This document shows positions 45,531 to 56,053 of a stretch of DNA of 64,000 bases, one piece after another. The stretch's first letter is position 1, and each line of letters starts with the position of its first letter. The notes beneath the pieces were generated by a model that was not told the DNA's origin, made no database searches, and worked only from the letters and a program-made list of their open reading frames with translations. The DNA comes from Bufo bufo (taxonomy: Eukaryota > Chordata > Amphibia > Anura > Bufonidae). The stretch covers positions 331,792,294 to 331,856,293 of the forward strand of contig NC_053390.1 of assembly GCF_905171765.1 (NCBI RefSeq), written 5' to 3'. A program made the translations under genes and the position numbers.

Positions 45531-48500
45531 ATGAATTCTGACGGTACAGGGCCATCCTCGCTACCCACGCTGGTTGCCAGACTTGATCAGCAGGATCACC
45601 TGTTGGGTCGGTTCGCTGTGGCGTTGCAAACCCTGCTTGAACGCACGGCTCATTTCGCTCCCGTTGCCGATGGGTCGGTTGTCGCTCCTGGGCTCGCTCC
45701 TACTGCCGCTCCGGTTGTTGCGCCAAAGTCTACCCCGACACCTGTTGTTGCGCCTGCGGTGTTTCGGGGTATGACCGGTTCTGCCCCTCTTCCACAGCGC
45801 TTTGGGGGAGAGCCAACTCAGTGCCGAGGTTTCCTTAACCAGGTGGGCATTTATTTCGAGTTGCTGCCACATGCCTTTCCTACTGAGAGATCAAAGGTGG
45901 GCTTCTTGATCTCGCTGCTCTCGGACAAGGCCTTGGCCTGGGCCAGCCCTTTATGGGAGAACAACAATCCGGTGGTTGCCGAGTTTTCCGGTTTTGTTGC
46001 TTCTCTTCGGAAGGTATTCGATGTGCCGGCTCGTGCTGCCTCTGCTGCGAAGCTCCTTATGTCCATCAGACAGGGTTCACGATCCGTAGCTGAATACGCC
46101 ATTGAGTTTCGTACCCTGGCAGCAGAGGTGGGCTGGAATAATGAGGCTCTGGTCGCTGCTTTCTCTCATGGTCTCTCGGATGCCTTGAAGGATGAGGTTG
46201 CAGCTAAGGACCTACCAGTTGAGCTCGAGTCTCTTATTTCTTTCCTGATTTTGATTGACACCAGACTCAGGGAGAGACCTTCCTTTAAGGAGAACCTGCG
46301 GAGGTCTTCTAACAGATTGGTGCCTACGTTTGCTGTCCCACCCGTGCCTCCCTCTCCTCCCACGCCTCCTGGGGATGACTTGTCTGGGGGTGAACCCATG
46401 CAGCTGGGGTTTGCTCGCCTGTCCGAGGGGGAGAGGGCACTCCGAAGACGCGAGGGCCGATGCATGTACTGTGGTCTCGGTGGGCATTTTCGGTTGGCAT
46501 GTCCGAACCGTCCGGGAAACGCTCGTACCCTGAGATCCTGTCGGGGGCAGATCTTGGGTGGAGTCTCCTCGTCCCCGGTTTCCCGTGTTGACAAACCACT
46601 GATCACTGTTGTCCTCTCCTGGGTCGGGGGCTCGGTGACGACCCAGGCGTTGGTGGACTCTGGTGCTGGTGGTTTGTTCATTGATAGTGTGTTCGCTGCC
46701 GCCAATTCCATTCCTCTGCAGGCTCGAGGTTCCCCACTGGCTCTTGAGGCGATAGACGGCAGACCCCTTCTGCCGCCACACGTGACTCATGAGACCCTTC
46801 CAGTGGGGATAGCCATTGGTGCCGTTCACAGAGAGTCGGTCTGCCTCCAGGTTATTTCGTCTCCACACTACTCGGTGGTCTTGGGGTACCCCTGGCTCCA
46901 GAAGCATAATCCGACTTTCGATTGGAGATCGGTCGAGATCCTCTCGTGGTCACCGCAGTGTGGGGCTAGTTGCATCCATGGGTCTGTCAAGTTGCTGTGT
47001 ACTTCCTCGGACTCTCTGTTGCCTCCTGAATACGAGGAGTACCGGGATGTATTCGATAAGGTGCGCGCGGTTGCCCTACCTCCGCACCGCCCATACGATT
47101 GTGCCATAGAGTTACAATCTGGTGCCGTTCCTCCTCGTGGCAAAGTCTATCCACTGTCGGTAGCGGAGAATGAGGCCATGGAGGAGTACGTGAGGGAGGC
47201 GCTTTCACGCGGACACATTCGCAAATCTTCGTCCCCGGCAGGGGCTGGATTTTTCTTTGTGAAAAAGAAGGGCGGTGAGTTGAGGCCTTGCATCGATTAC
47301 AGGGGTCTCAATCGCATCACGATCAAGAACGCTTACCCGATACCCTTGATTTCCGAGCTGTTCGATCGCCTTAAAGGGGCCACGGTCTTTACCAAACTCG
47401 ACCTGAGGGCGGCATATAACCTGGTAAGGATCAAGGCGGGCGATGAGTGGAAGACCGCGTTTAACACCAGGACCGGTCATTACGAATCCTTGGTTATGCC
47501 CTTTGGGTTGTGCAATGCGCCCGCAGTCTTTCAGGAATTCATCAACGATGTTTTCCGTGACCTGTTGCAGCAGTGTGTGGTAGTCTATTTGGATGACATC
47601 TTGGTATATTCTGAATCCATGGAGGCCCACATTCTGGATGTCAGACGAGTGTTGCAACGGTTACGAGAGAACAAGCTGTTCGGTAAGCTTGAGAAATGCG
47701 AATTTCACCGATCCCAGGTAACCTTCTTAGGTTACATAATTTCCGCTGAGGGGTTCTCCATGGATCCTGAGAAGGTTTCGGCTGTCTTACAGTGGCCCCA
47801 GCCCAGTGGTCTTCGTTCCCTGCAGCGCTTTTTGGGCTTCGCCAATTATTATCGGAAGTTCATCAGGGACTTTTCCATGCTGGCCAAGCCTCTCACGGAT
47901 CTGACCAGGAAGGGCAGTAATTCCCAGGTCTGGCCGCTCGAGGCCATCCGAGCTTTTGAGGCCCTAAAGTCTGCCTTTGTGTCGGCTCCGATTCTGTCGC
48001 ATCCCAACCCTGGGTTGCCCTTTGTCCTCGAGGTGGACGCGTCTGAGACGGGAGTAGGCGCCCTTCTGTCTCAGCGTAGAACACCAGAGGGTCCTCTGCT
48101 TCCTTGTGGGTTTTACTCCCGGAAACTGTCTTCCGCGGAGTGCAACTATCAGATTGGTGACAGGGAGTTATTGGCCATCGTGCAGGCCCTTAAAGAATGG
48201 AGGCACTTGCTCGAGGGTTCGGTGGTTCCGGTTCTCATCCTGACGGACCACAAGAATCTGACCTACCTTTCTGAGGCCAAGAGATTGACACCACGTCAGG
48301 CCAGATGGGCTCTGTTCTTGTCACGTTTTAATTACGTGGTCTCCTACCTACCCGGTTCCAAGAACATCAGGGCGGATGCCTTATCACGGCAGTACTCCGA
48401 GCTGTCCAGGGAGGAGTCGATTCCGACTTCGGTCATACCTCCGAATCAGATCCTGGCCGCCATTCGCACCAGCCTGACCTCTCCCCTGGGTGAGCAGATT

Positions 48501-49862
48501 TTGGCGGCTCAATCTGGTGCTCCCTCTGGGAGACCCAACGGCAGATGTTTTGTGCCTGAGGAGTTGCGCACTCGGTTGTTGCGAACCTACCATAACTCCA
48601 AGACCGCGGGGCATCCTGGAAAGAATCAGCTGTCCTGGGCTGTTTCACGTCTGTTCTGGTGGCCTTCCCTACGTTCCGACATCGCCGCATATGTAGCGGC
48701 ATGCTCCGTTTGTGCCCAGAGTAAGTCCCCTCGGCACCTTCCGTTGGGCCTTCTGCAACCCATAGCCACCGGGGAGCGCCCATGGTCACACCTGGGGATG
48801 GATTTCATTGTGGACCTCCCTGCATCCCGAGGCCATACGGTCATTCTCATGATTGTGGATCGGTTTTCCAAAATGTGCCACTGTGTTCCTCTCAAGAAGT
48901 TACCCTCTGCACAAGAGTTGGCCACGATTTTTGCCAGGGAGGTCTTCCGGTTGCACGGTTTGCCTAAGGAGATTGTGTCGGATCGGGGGAGTCAGTTTGT
49001 GTCCAGGTTCTGGCGCGCCTTTTGCTCCCAGTTGGGGATTCATCTCTCCTTCTCCTCGGCCTACCACCCTCAGTCCAATGGGGCCGCAGAACGATCCAAT
49101 CAGGCCTTGGAGCAATTCCTTCGTTGCTATGTCTCCGATCACCAAGACAATTGGGTTGACCTCCTGCCTTGGGCTGAGTTTGCCAGGAACACAGCGGTGA
49201 ACTCTTCCTCTGGGACGTCTCCCTTCATGGCCAATTATGGGTTCCAACCTGCCGTGTTACCGGAGGTATTCTCTCCCCAGGATATTCCGGCTGTGGAGGA
49301 TCACCTTTCCGTCCTACGTGCTTCTTGGGTACAGATCCAGAAGTCCCTTGAGGTCTCTGCGCAGCGCCAGAGATTCCAGGCTGATCGCAGACGAGCGCCT
49401 GCTCCTTCCTACCAGGTCGGAGACCGTGTATGGTTGTCCACCCGCAACCTCAACCTTCGAGTGCCCACTCCCAAGCTGGCGCCTCGCTTTGTTGGTCCCT
49501 TCCGAGTGCTTCGCAGGGTAAACCCGGTAGCCTATGCCCTTGCGCTTCCTCCTGGCATGCGGATCTCCAACGTGTTTCATGTCTCCCTGTTGAAACCACT
49601 GGTGTGTAATCGTTTCACTTCCTCGGTTCCTCGGCCTCGTCCGGTCCAAGTGGGCAATCGTGAGGAATATGAGGTGAGCAATATCCTGGACTCACGCCTG
49701 GTCCGCGGTCGGTTGCAGTTTTTGGTCCATTGGCGTGGTTATGGTCCAGAGGAGCGTTCCTGGGTTCCCTCCGCAGATGTCCATGCTCCTGCCTTGCTCC
49801 GAGCCTTCCACGCACGCTTCCCTCAGAAACCGTTTTGTGCTCCGCGGAGGAGGGGCCCTTGA
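45531..49862 (+). CDS. Gag-Pol polyprotein with C-terminal chromodomain, 1443 aa
   Basis: A single open frame encodes gag and pol. Gag: about residues 1-330, with a capsid-like part (about 90-280, related to the gag of sushi-derived mammalian genes) and one zinc knuckle, Cys311-Cys314-His319-Cys324. Protease: DSG at 376-378. Reverse transcriptase: about 540-790, with YLDD at 686-689. RNase H: from Asp836. Integrase: zinc finger ending at Cys1058/Cys1061, catalytic Asp1091, Asp1151 and Glu1187 (DD35E spacing). Chromodomain: about 1378-1425 (EEYEVSNILDSR, LVHWRGYG, EERSWVP), which in chromoviruses binds histone marks and steers integration. No frameshift separates gag and pol, as usual in the Tf1/sushi group. 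The ATG at 45531 directly follows the primer site. All key residues are present, so the protein may be active. Confidence 0.97.
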   Translation: MNSDGTGPSSLPTLVARLDQQDHLLGRFAVALQTLLERTAHFAPVADGSVVAPGLAPTAAPVVAPKSTPTPVVAPAVFRGMTGSAPLPQRFGGEPTQCRGFLNQVGIYFELLPHAFPTERSKVGFLISLLSDKALAWASPLWENNNPVVAEFSGFVASLRKVFDVPARAASAAKLLMSIRQGSRSVAEYAIEFRTLAAEVGWNNEALVAAFSHGLSDALKDEVAAKDLPVELESLISFLILIDTRLRERPSFKENLRRSSNRLVPTFAVPPVPPSPPTPPGDDLSGGEPMQLGFARLSEGERALRRREGRCMYCGLGGHFRLACPNRPGNARTLRSCRGQILGGVSSSPVSRVDKPLITVVLSWVGGSVTTQALVDSGAGGLFIDSVFAAANSIPLQARGSPLALEAIDGRPLLPPHVTHETLPVGIAIGAVHRESVCLQVISSPHYSVVLGYPWLQKHNPTFDWRSVEILSWSPQCGASCIHGSVKLLCTSSDSLLPPEYEEYRDVFDKVRAVALPPHRPYDCAIELQSGAVPPRGKVYPLSVAENEAMEEYVREALSRGHIRKSSSPAGAGFFFVKKKGGELRPCIDYRGLNRITIKNAYPIPLISELFDRLKGATVFTKLDLRAAYNLVRIKAGDEWKTAFNTRTGHYESLVMPFGLCNAPAVFQEFINDVFRDLLQQCVVVYLDDILVYSESMEAHILDVRRVLQRLRENKLFGKLEKCEFHRSQVTFLGYIISAEGFSMDPEKVSAVLQWPQPSGLRSLQRFLGFANYYRKFIRDFSMLAKPLTDLTRKGSNSQVWPLEAIRAFEALKSAFVSAPILSHPNPGLPFVLEVDASETGVGALLSQRRTPEGPLLPCGFYSRKLSSAECNYQIGDRELLAIVQALKEWRHLLEGSVVPVLILTDHKNLTYLSEAKRLTPRQARWALFLSRFNYVVSYLPGSKNIRADALSRQYSELSREESIPTSVIPPNQILAAIRTSLTSPLGEQILAAQSGAPSGRPNGRCFVPEELRTRLLRTYHNSKTAGHPGKNQLSWAVSRLFWWPSLRSDIAAYVAACSVCAQSKSPRHLPLGLLQPIATGERPWSHLGMDFIVDLPASRGHTVILMIVDRFSKMCHCVPLKKLPSAQELATIFAREVFRLHGLPKEIVSDRGSQFVSRFWRAFCSQLGIHLSFSSAYHPQSNGAAERSNQALEQFLRCYVSDHQDNWVDLLPWAEFARNTAVNSSSGTSPFMANYGFQPAVLPEVFSPQDIPAVEDHLSVLRASWVQIQKSLEVSAQRQRFQADRRRAPAPSYQVGDRVWLSTRNLNLRVPTPKLAPRFVGPFRVLRRVNPVAYALALPPGMRISNVFHVSLLKPLVCNRFTSSVPRPRPVQVGNREEYEVSNILDSRLVRGRLQFLVHWRGYGPEERSWVPSADVHAPALLRAFHARFPQKPFCAPRRRGP

Positions 49863-49873
49863 GGGGGAGGTAC
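49861..49873 (+). promoter_or_regulatory. Polypurine tract
   Basis: GAGGGGGAGGTAC lies immediately before the 3' LTR, where plus-strand DNA synthesis starts in LTR elements. Confidence 0.75.
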
Positions 49874-50364
49874 TGTCATGGTCTTACCTGCTTGCTGCTC
49901 TCCTTCGTTTGACATGTGCTGGCGGCCATCTTGGGTCCTGGGTTTCTTGTAGCCTTCCACCCTGCGGCTCCTCCTTCCCCTGGGAGGAGCTGGATGCCTA
50001 GCTCATATATATAGGAGGTCTGTGGCTTCAGTTCCTTGCTTGGTCCTCTTGTGTTCACATGCTTCTAAGACTGCTGCTGCTTCTGGTTCCTGATCCTGGC
50101 TTCGTCTGACTACCCTGCTGGTTCCTGATCCTGGCTTCGTCTGACTACCCTGCTGGTTCCTGATCCTGGCTTCGTCTGACTACCCTGCTGGTTCCTGATC
50201 CTGGCTTCGTCTGACTACCCTTCTGGTTCCTGACCTCTGGCTTCGCAAAGACTCTGCTCGGTTTCACCATCCGTTTGGACTTTTGCTTTACAGCTTTATT
50301 TTCAATAAAGCCTTCTTATTTTCACTTATCTCTTGTTGTACGTCTGGTTCATGGTTCCGTGACA
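49874..50364 (+). repeat. 3' LTR of the sushi-type element
   Basis: Same 491 bp as the 5' LTR with no difference that I could find. Confidence 0.95.
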
Positions 50365-50369
50365 GTGCT

Positions 50370-50515
50370 CTACCGAGCACTAAACCAGGCGCCCCCTGCT
50401 CTGAAGAAGAGAGGGTATCTGGTTTACAGAAAAAGGTTAAAAATGTATGGAAACACCACCAAAATGGTTTAGAGACAGCATGGGGAGGATGTCTGGATGC
50501 ATCTGGGACTCCTAT
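50370..50515 (-). mobile_element. Continuation of the hAT terminus beyond the sushi insertion
   Basis: GAGCACTAAACCAGGCGCCC to about GGATGCATCTGGGACTCC matches the inverse of 30660-30790. Together with 44993-45026 it is the end of one hAT copy. Confidence 0.75.
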
Positions 50516-50760
50516 TACATATGACATACAATAGACAACCACACAAAGGCTATATGCCAAAAGCTGAGTATGTGCAAGCCAACAATCTATCCATAAGACA
50601 GATACAGTCAGCATACCTTACAATGGCAGACTTGTGCACTAAGAGACATTCAAAACCAGCTCTCAAAGTTGCTTCATATCTGTAGGATGGCTTGGATGAA
50701 CCTGCACACCTAGATCATTATCATTAGGGTGACAAAAAGTTTTCTGATTTGACCTAACAT
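50516..50760. other. No feature recognised
   Basis: Short non-coding stretch with no supported features. Confidence 0.4.
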
Positions 50761-50764
50761 AATA

Positions 50765-51320
50765 TTTATAGTTTTGTCATGTAAACTCATTTGCATAAAC
50801 ATGGGCATATGGGCAAGACATACAAATGAGCATAATCTGCCTTGTTTTTCAGCTGAAAAACCATTTGCTTGGAAAATTTGCAATAAAAATTCGGGATTAC
50901 AATATTTGCGATCTACACTACTCATTAAAAGCTGTTCATGAGTCATGAACAGAGCCATCTATTGGATTCATAGTCTTGTCCTAAGACTATGAAACCAATA
51001 GATGGTGCTGTTCATGACTCATGAACAGCGCCATCTATTGGTTTCCTAGTCTTGTCATAAGACTATGAAACCAATAGATGGCGCTGCTCATGAGTCATGA
51101 ACAGCGCCATCTATTTGTTTCATAGTCTTGTCATAAGACTATGAATCCAATAAATGGCGCTGTAAATGAGTAGTGTTGATCGCGAATATTCTAATTGCTA
51201 ATTTTTATAGCAAATTTACCATGCAAATGGTGTTTCAGCTAAAAAACAAGTAGATTCTGCAAATTTGCATATGCCCGTGATTATGCAAATGAGTTTACAT
51301 GTCAAAACTGTATAGAAAGG
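50765..51320. repeat. Foldback structure with palindromic core
   Basis: Outer arms 50765-50935 and about 51165-51320 are inverted copies (for example CATGTAAACTCATTTGCATA against its inverse at 51283-51302). Near the core they carry hAT-like ends, GCGATCTACACTA and TAGTGTTGATCGC. The core 50936-51165 consists of repeated self-complementary units: GAACAGCGCCATCTATTGG, CATAGTCTTGTC and AAGACTATGAAACCAATAG, with period near 88 bp. Confidence 0.85.
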
Positions 51321-51518
51321 TGTGACGAAAGCACCTTCATCACTGGGAGTTGGAGAGACCTGCTTGCCAGCCTCTTGCCCTGTGACTATGGCCACTGGGA
51401 CACTATTTGGGCATATTGGATTCTAAAGGCTCTGTTTCTGCCCCGCGGACTTTTTACTGGAACTATTTGGGGCATGTGACCATGTGCATGGTGGGGCAAA
51501 AATAGGACTTCCAGGAAA

Positions 51519-51782
51519 GAGCGACCCCCAGCCTCAGGAACCTCGGGCCTGACCTAGTCGTCTCTCTCCTCCAGCTGCCTACAAGAACCAACCGACGCGT
51601 TTTGCCAATATACAATGGCTCATCAGGGAGTGATCTGTGCCTTGCAGAGCGTCTATGCAGTGGCAGAGTTTCTTTGTGAATAACGCCACTGCCATTATTC
51701 ACAAAGAAACTGCCACTGCATAGATGCTCTGCAAGGCACAGATCGCTCCCTGATGAGCCTGCGGCTGGGGGGGGTCGCTCTT
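51519..51782. repeat. Large inverted repeat
   Basis: Core arms 51617-51682 and 51696-51759 are inverted copies of about 65 bp with a loop of about 13 bases and only a few differences. Outer arms GAGCGACCCCCAGCC (51519) and its inverse near 51764-51780 extend the structure. Further weaker pairing may reach 51345 and 51820. Confidence 0.85.
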
Positions 51783-51829
51783 TTCAGGGCGAGTGCTCCA
51801 ACTACAGCCAGTTAGCCAATCCCCCCATT

Positions 51830-52156
51830 CTAGACTAGAGTACGAGGGTTAGGAACAATTAGGCTTAGTTGACAAGTAAGTAGGGAGCACACTACGCAAT
51901 ACTTACCTGGAGAAGCTACCCCCACCGTAAACAATCAACATCCAAGTAGGGCAATAGACCATTCAATTCCCGTCTCCTTCCAAAAGCAATATGCACTAGT
52001 GCGTTCAGAAGAAATTTTACTAACTTTGTCTAATTTATTTTAACGTGAATAATAAAAGTTACGTATTATTAGTTCTTACAAAGGTACACTCAGTTCATTA
52101 TATAAGAATTATTCCTATTATGTCACTGCATATCCCTGTACTGTGACATCATAGTG
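51830..52156. other. No feature recognised
   Basis: Non-coding sequence before the Tc1 element. Confidence 0.4.
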
Positions 52157-52158
52157 TA

Positions 52159-53713
52159 CAGTCATGGCCAAAAGTTTTGAGAATGACACAAATATTAGTT
52201 TTTACAAAGTTTGCTGCTAAACTGCTTTTAGATCTTTGTTTCAGTTGTTTCTGTGATGTAGTGAAATATAATTACACGCACTTCATACGTTTCAAAGGCT
52301 TTTATCGACAATTACATGACATTTATGCAAAGAGTCAGTATTTGCAGTGTTGGCCCTTCTTTTTCAGGACCTCTGCAATCCGACTGGGCATGCTCTCAAT
52401 CAACTTCTGGGCCAATTCCTGACTGATAGCAACCCATTCTTTCATAATCACTTCTTGGAGTTTGTCAGAATTTGTGGGTTTTTGTTTGTCCACCCGCCTC
52501 TTGAGGATTGACCACAAGTTCTCAATGGGATTAAGATCTGGGGAGTTTCCAGGCCATGGACTCAAAATGTCAACGTTTTGGTCCCCGAGCCACTTAGGTA
52601 TCACTTTTACCTTATGGCACGGTGCTCCATCGTGCTGGAAAATGCATTGTTCTTCACCAAACTGTTGTTGGATTGTTGGAAGAAGTTGCTGTTGGAGGGT
52701 GTTTTGGTACCATTCTTTATTCATAGCTGTGTTTTTGGGCAAAATTGTGAGTGAGCCCACTCCCTTGGATTTGAAGCAACCCCACACATGAATGGTCTCA
52801 GGATGCTTTACTGTTGGCATGACACAGGACTGATGGTAGCGCTCACCTTTTTTTCTCCGGACAAGCCTTTTTTCAGATGCCCCAAACAATCGGAAAGAGG
52901 CTTCATCAGAGAATATGACTTTGCCCCAGTCCTCAGCAGTTCATTCACCAAACTTTCTGCAGAAGATCAATCTGTCCCTGATGTTTTTTTTGGAGAGAAG
53001 TGGCTTCTTTGCTGCCCTACTTGACACCAGGCCATCTTCCAAAAGTCTTCGCCTCACTGTCCATGCAGATGCGCTCACACCTGCCTGCTGCCATTCCTGA
53101 GCAAGCTCTGCACTGGTGGCACTCCGATCCCGCAGCTGAATCCTCTTTAGGAGACGATCCTGGTGCTTGCTGGACTTTCTTGGACGCCCTGAAGCCTCCT
53201 TAACAAGAATTGAACCTCTTTCCTTGAAGTTCTTGATGATCCTATAAATTGTTGATTGAGGTGCAATCTTAGTAGCCACAATATCATTGCCTGTGAAGCC
53301 ATTTTTATGCAACGCAATGATGGTTGCACGCGTTTCTTTGCAGGTCACTATGGTTAACAATGGAAGAACAATGATTTCAAGCATCATCCTCCTTTTAACA
53401 TGTCACGTCTGCCATTTTAACCCAATCAGCCTGACCTAATGATCTCCAGCCTTGTGCTCGTCAACATTCTCACCTGAGTTAACAAGACGATTACTGAAAT
53501 GATCTCAGCAGGTCCTTTAATGACAGCAATGAAATGCAGTGGAAAGGTTTTTTTGGCGATTAAGTTAATCATGGCAAAGAAGTACTATGCAATTCATCTG
53601 ATCACTCTTCATAACATTCTGGAGTATATGCAAATTGCTATTATAAAAACTTAAGCAGCAACTTTTCCAATTTCCAATATTTATGTAATTCTCAAAACTT
53701 TTGGCCACGACTG
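52159..53713 (-). mobile_element. Tc1/mariner transposon, 1555 bp
   Basis: Inverted termini CAGTCATGGCCAAAAGTTTT and its partner ending CGACTG are flanked by TA dinucleotides (52157-52158 and 53714-53715), the Tc1/mariner target. The transposase gene is on the minus strand. Confidence 0.93.
52335..53387 (-). pseudogene. Tc1-type transposase with one in-frame stop
   Basis: One frame runs from ATG 53387 to the stop at 52335, about 350 codons, the usual size. It is interrupted only by a TGA at 52943-52941. The N-terminal half has paired helix-turn-helix features (KNGFTGNDIVATKI; TIYRIIKNFKERGSI; ASGRPRKSS). The catalytic half has FSDEASF (first Asp, codon near 52907), HDGAPCH (second Asp, near 52631) and DLNPIENLW (Glu, near 52523). 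I count 35 residues between the last two acidic positions, one more than in classical Tc1. The in-frame stop most likely prevents activity. The start could be a few codons downstream. Confidence 0.92.
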
Positions 53714-53715
53714 TA

Positions 53716-54189
53716 CAATATACTTACTTGTTGACAGCAATATATATTTTTTGTTATATTGTGATGTTAATATGGACAGAACATCTTTATACTGTTAGGT
53801 CACTTTATGCATTATTTCTGTGCTATGACTAGTCAATTATCCATTCAAGGTCCTTTTGCATGGGTCAATGCCCAGGCAATTATCAGGAACAAATTGAATG
53901 TTCTTGAATCCTGATAATTGCCTGATTGTGAGCAGAGATGATAGCTGCATTTACATACAAGAATAAATAAATCAGGGAGCACCGCAAAGAAACTCTGCAG
54001 CACTTCTGTGAATGTGTATTTATTCACCCGGTATCATGCTACGTTTCAGTCCTCTCAGTGGGACTATTCTTAAGTAGTGGTTACAAAGTAATGGTGCTCA
54101 ATACACATATAAATAGTGACCCCATCATTATGAGGCAATTAAAATAATTAATAAATAACAGTGATAAAAATGTCAAAAATTGTGTTGCA
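53716..54189. repeat. Non-coding stretch with ACGTTTCAGTCC...GGGACT motif
   Basis: At 54040-54065 a short hairpin motif (CGTTTCAGTCC and GGGACT) resembles that near 9203. No coding signal. Confidence 0.4.
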
Positions 54190-54193
54190 TTAA

Positions 54194-55225
54194 CCTCTTA
54201 AGGACACAAGGCGTACAGGTGCGCCCTGATGTCCTGGTACTTAAGGACACAGGGCGTACCAGTATGCCCTGTGTATTTCTGATCACCGCCGCACGGCGGG
54301 CGGTGATCGGAACTGGGTGCCTGCTGAAATCAATCAGCAGGCACCCTGGGACAATGCCGAGGGTATCAATTCAGACCTGCGGTTTGCAGCGCTTTCGGAA
54401 GTTTCTGATCCCCGTGATCAGAAACTTCAAAATGACCTAAATTTTATTTTTGCAGCCCTCATTGTTATCTGCCGGCGGGCTGTGCAGGGGGGGTGCGGGC
54501 GGTGCTGGGGGGGCGGGCCTGCACGCGATCACTCTGCTTAACCCCTTCCATGCCGCGGTCTGTAGAGACCGCTGTATGGAAGGAGTTAAACAGGGAGGGA
54601 GCTCCCTCCCTCTCCCATCGGGGGCTGCTGTGCCTTTTCAGCCCCCGATTCTTGGCGGGATCACAGAGGGAGGGGGCCCCCCTCCCTCTCCATCACCCGC
54701 TGCTCTGTTGTGGCAGTGAGTGATGGTTACCATGGCAACCGGACACCTTCACAGGCTTCCGGCTGTTCATGGTGCTGATCAGACTTCTGCTAAAGTCACA
54801 CTAAGTGTAAAGTGAAAATACAGTACAGTACACTATATAGGGTACTGTACTGTATTATACAGACATCAGACCCACTGGATCTTTATGAACCAAGTGGGTC
54901 TGGGTAAAAAAAATGAAAAAATTAAGTAAAAATAAAGTAAAAATAATAAAACACATTTATCACTGATTAAAAATTAGAAAAATTAAATGCACTACACATA
55001 CTAGGTATCGCAGCATCCGTAATAACCTGCTCTGAAAAAATATCACATGACCTAACGGTGTAAAAAAAGGCATTTTTTGTCACCTTACATCACAAAAAGT
55101 GTAATAGCAAGCGATTAAAAAGTCATATGCACCCCAAAATAGTGCCAATCGAACCGTCATCTAATCCCGCAAAAATCATACTCTGCCCAAAAACTGAAAA
55201 ACTATGGCTCGGAGTTTTGTTTGGT
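54194..55225 (+). mobile_element. TTAA-flanked non-autonomous element, left part
   Basis: Begins CCTCTTAAGGACACA right after TTAA at 54190-54193 and shares its first about 200 bp with 2645-2300 (inverted). The interior has GC-rich sequence (54470-54720) and an AT-rich part with CATATGCACCCCAAAATAGT. It stops abruptly at about 55225 where a minisatellite begins. Frames in the GC-rich part are not gene-like. Confidence 0.65.
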
Positions 55226-55545
55226 TAGGCCCAGTTAGGCCCAGCTATGTTTAGGTCTTATACTATACTGTTTCCATTTACCTGCTGTCTGTCCTGATCC
55301 TGCTGAGTTAGGCCCAGCTATGTGTAGGCCTTATACTATAGCATTACCATTTACCTTCTGCTGTTTGTCCTGATCCTGCTGAGTTATGTGTAGGCCATAT
55401 ACTTGACCGTTACCAGGTACTTGCTGCTGTAAGTCCTGATCCTGATGAGTTATGTGTAGGCCTTAAACTCCACCGTTACCATGTACCTGCTGCTGCTGCG
55501 GTCTGTCCTGATCTTGATGAGTTTGCCCTGGACTAAAGGGGCCTT
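55225..55545. repeat. Minisatellite, about 75-bp units
   Basis: About four units of GAGTTATGTGTAGGCCTTA, TACTATA, CCGTTACCATGTACCTGCTG and TGTCCTGATCCTG. Confidence 0.85.
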
Positions 55546-56013
55546 ACTGCAACCTTATCTGTTAATATTACACAAAAATATACCAATTTAAAAAAAAACG
55601 AAAGCACATGTTAGAACTGAAAAAAATATTTATTTACAATTTGGGAAACAAATATGCCTCTATGGCAATTTCTTAAGTTTGTCTTGAAGGTCCAAAAGCT
55701 CCTGGATTCTCTGACGGTGCTGCTCCTCTATCTGCTACACCTTTTTGTCACAAATCAGCTGCTGCTTCCTCTGCTGCTCCTGAAGTTCCTGCATTGATTT
55801 TAGGTGCTCCTGTTGCAGCAGCCTTATTTGTTTTTTTAATTGAATTTGTACTGTTAGGATTAAAAAGAAAAGAAAATTACTCGCAATTCAGATTAAGAGG
55901 CAATTAGTGCATGTGTAGAGTATTTGTTAAAGCACTTCCGATTTACATCTCAATTCGTTAGTTTATGATATTTACGATGATTATATAGTTGGTTAATTAG
56001 TGATAGTTCAGTA

Positions 56014-56017
<4 letters not shown>

Positions 56018-56051
<34 letters not shown>
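56018..56051. repeat. (AT)n microsatellite
   Basis: About 17 AT dinucleotides in an intron of the Myb-like gene. Confidence 0.95.

Positions 56052-56053
<2 letters not shown>

Larger units (their letters stand above)
45027..50364 (+). mobile_element. Tf1/sushi-type chromovirus LTR retrotransposon, apparently intact
   Basis: The 5338-bp element has 491-bp LTRs (45027-45517 and 49874-50364) that are identical as far as I can read. It has TG...CA ends and a perfect 5-bp target duplication GTGCT (45022-45026 and 50365-50369). Between them lie a self-priming type primer site, one gag-pol frame of 1443 aa without stops, and a polypurine tract. Identical LTRs and the open frame indicate very recent insertion. 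Confidence 0.95.

Noticed and set aside
45561..49815. Many minus-strand and shifted ORFs over the sushi element
   Set aside because: They are shadows of the GC-rich 1443-aa frame and show no domain features.
54035..54066. Hammerhead-like motif at 54040
   Set aside because: The stem is GTCC/GGAC with the CTGA inside the loop, so the core order does not fit.
54450..54723. GC-rich ORFs near 54.5 kb
   Set aside because: They lie in the interior of a TTAA-type non-autonomous element and have no domain features.
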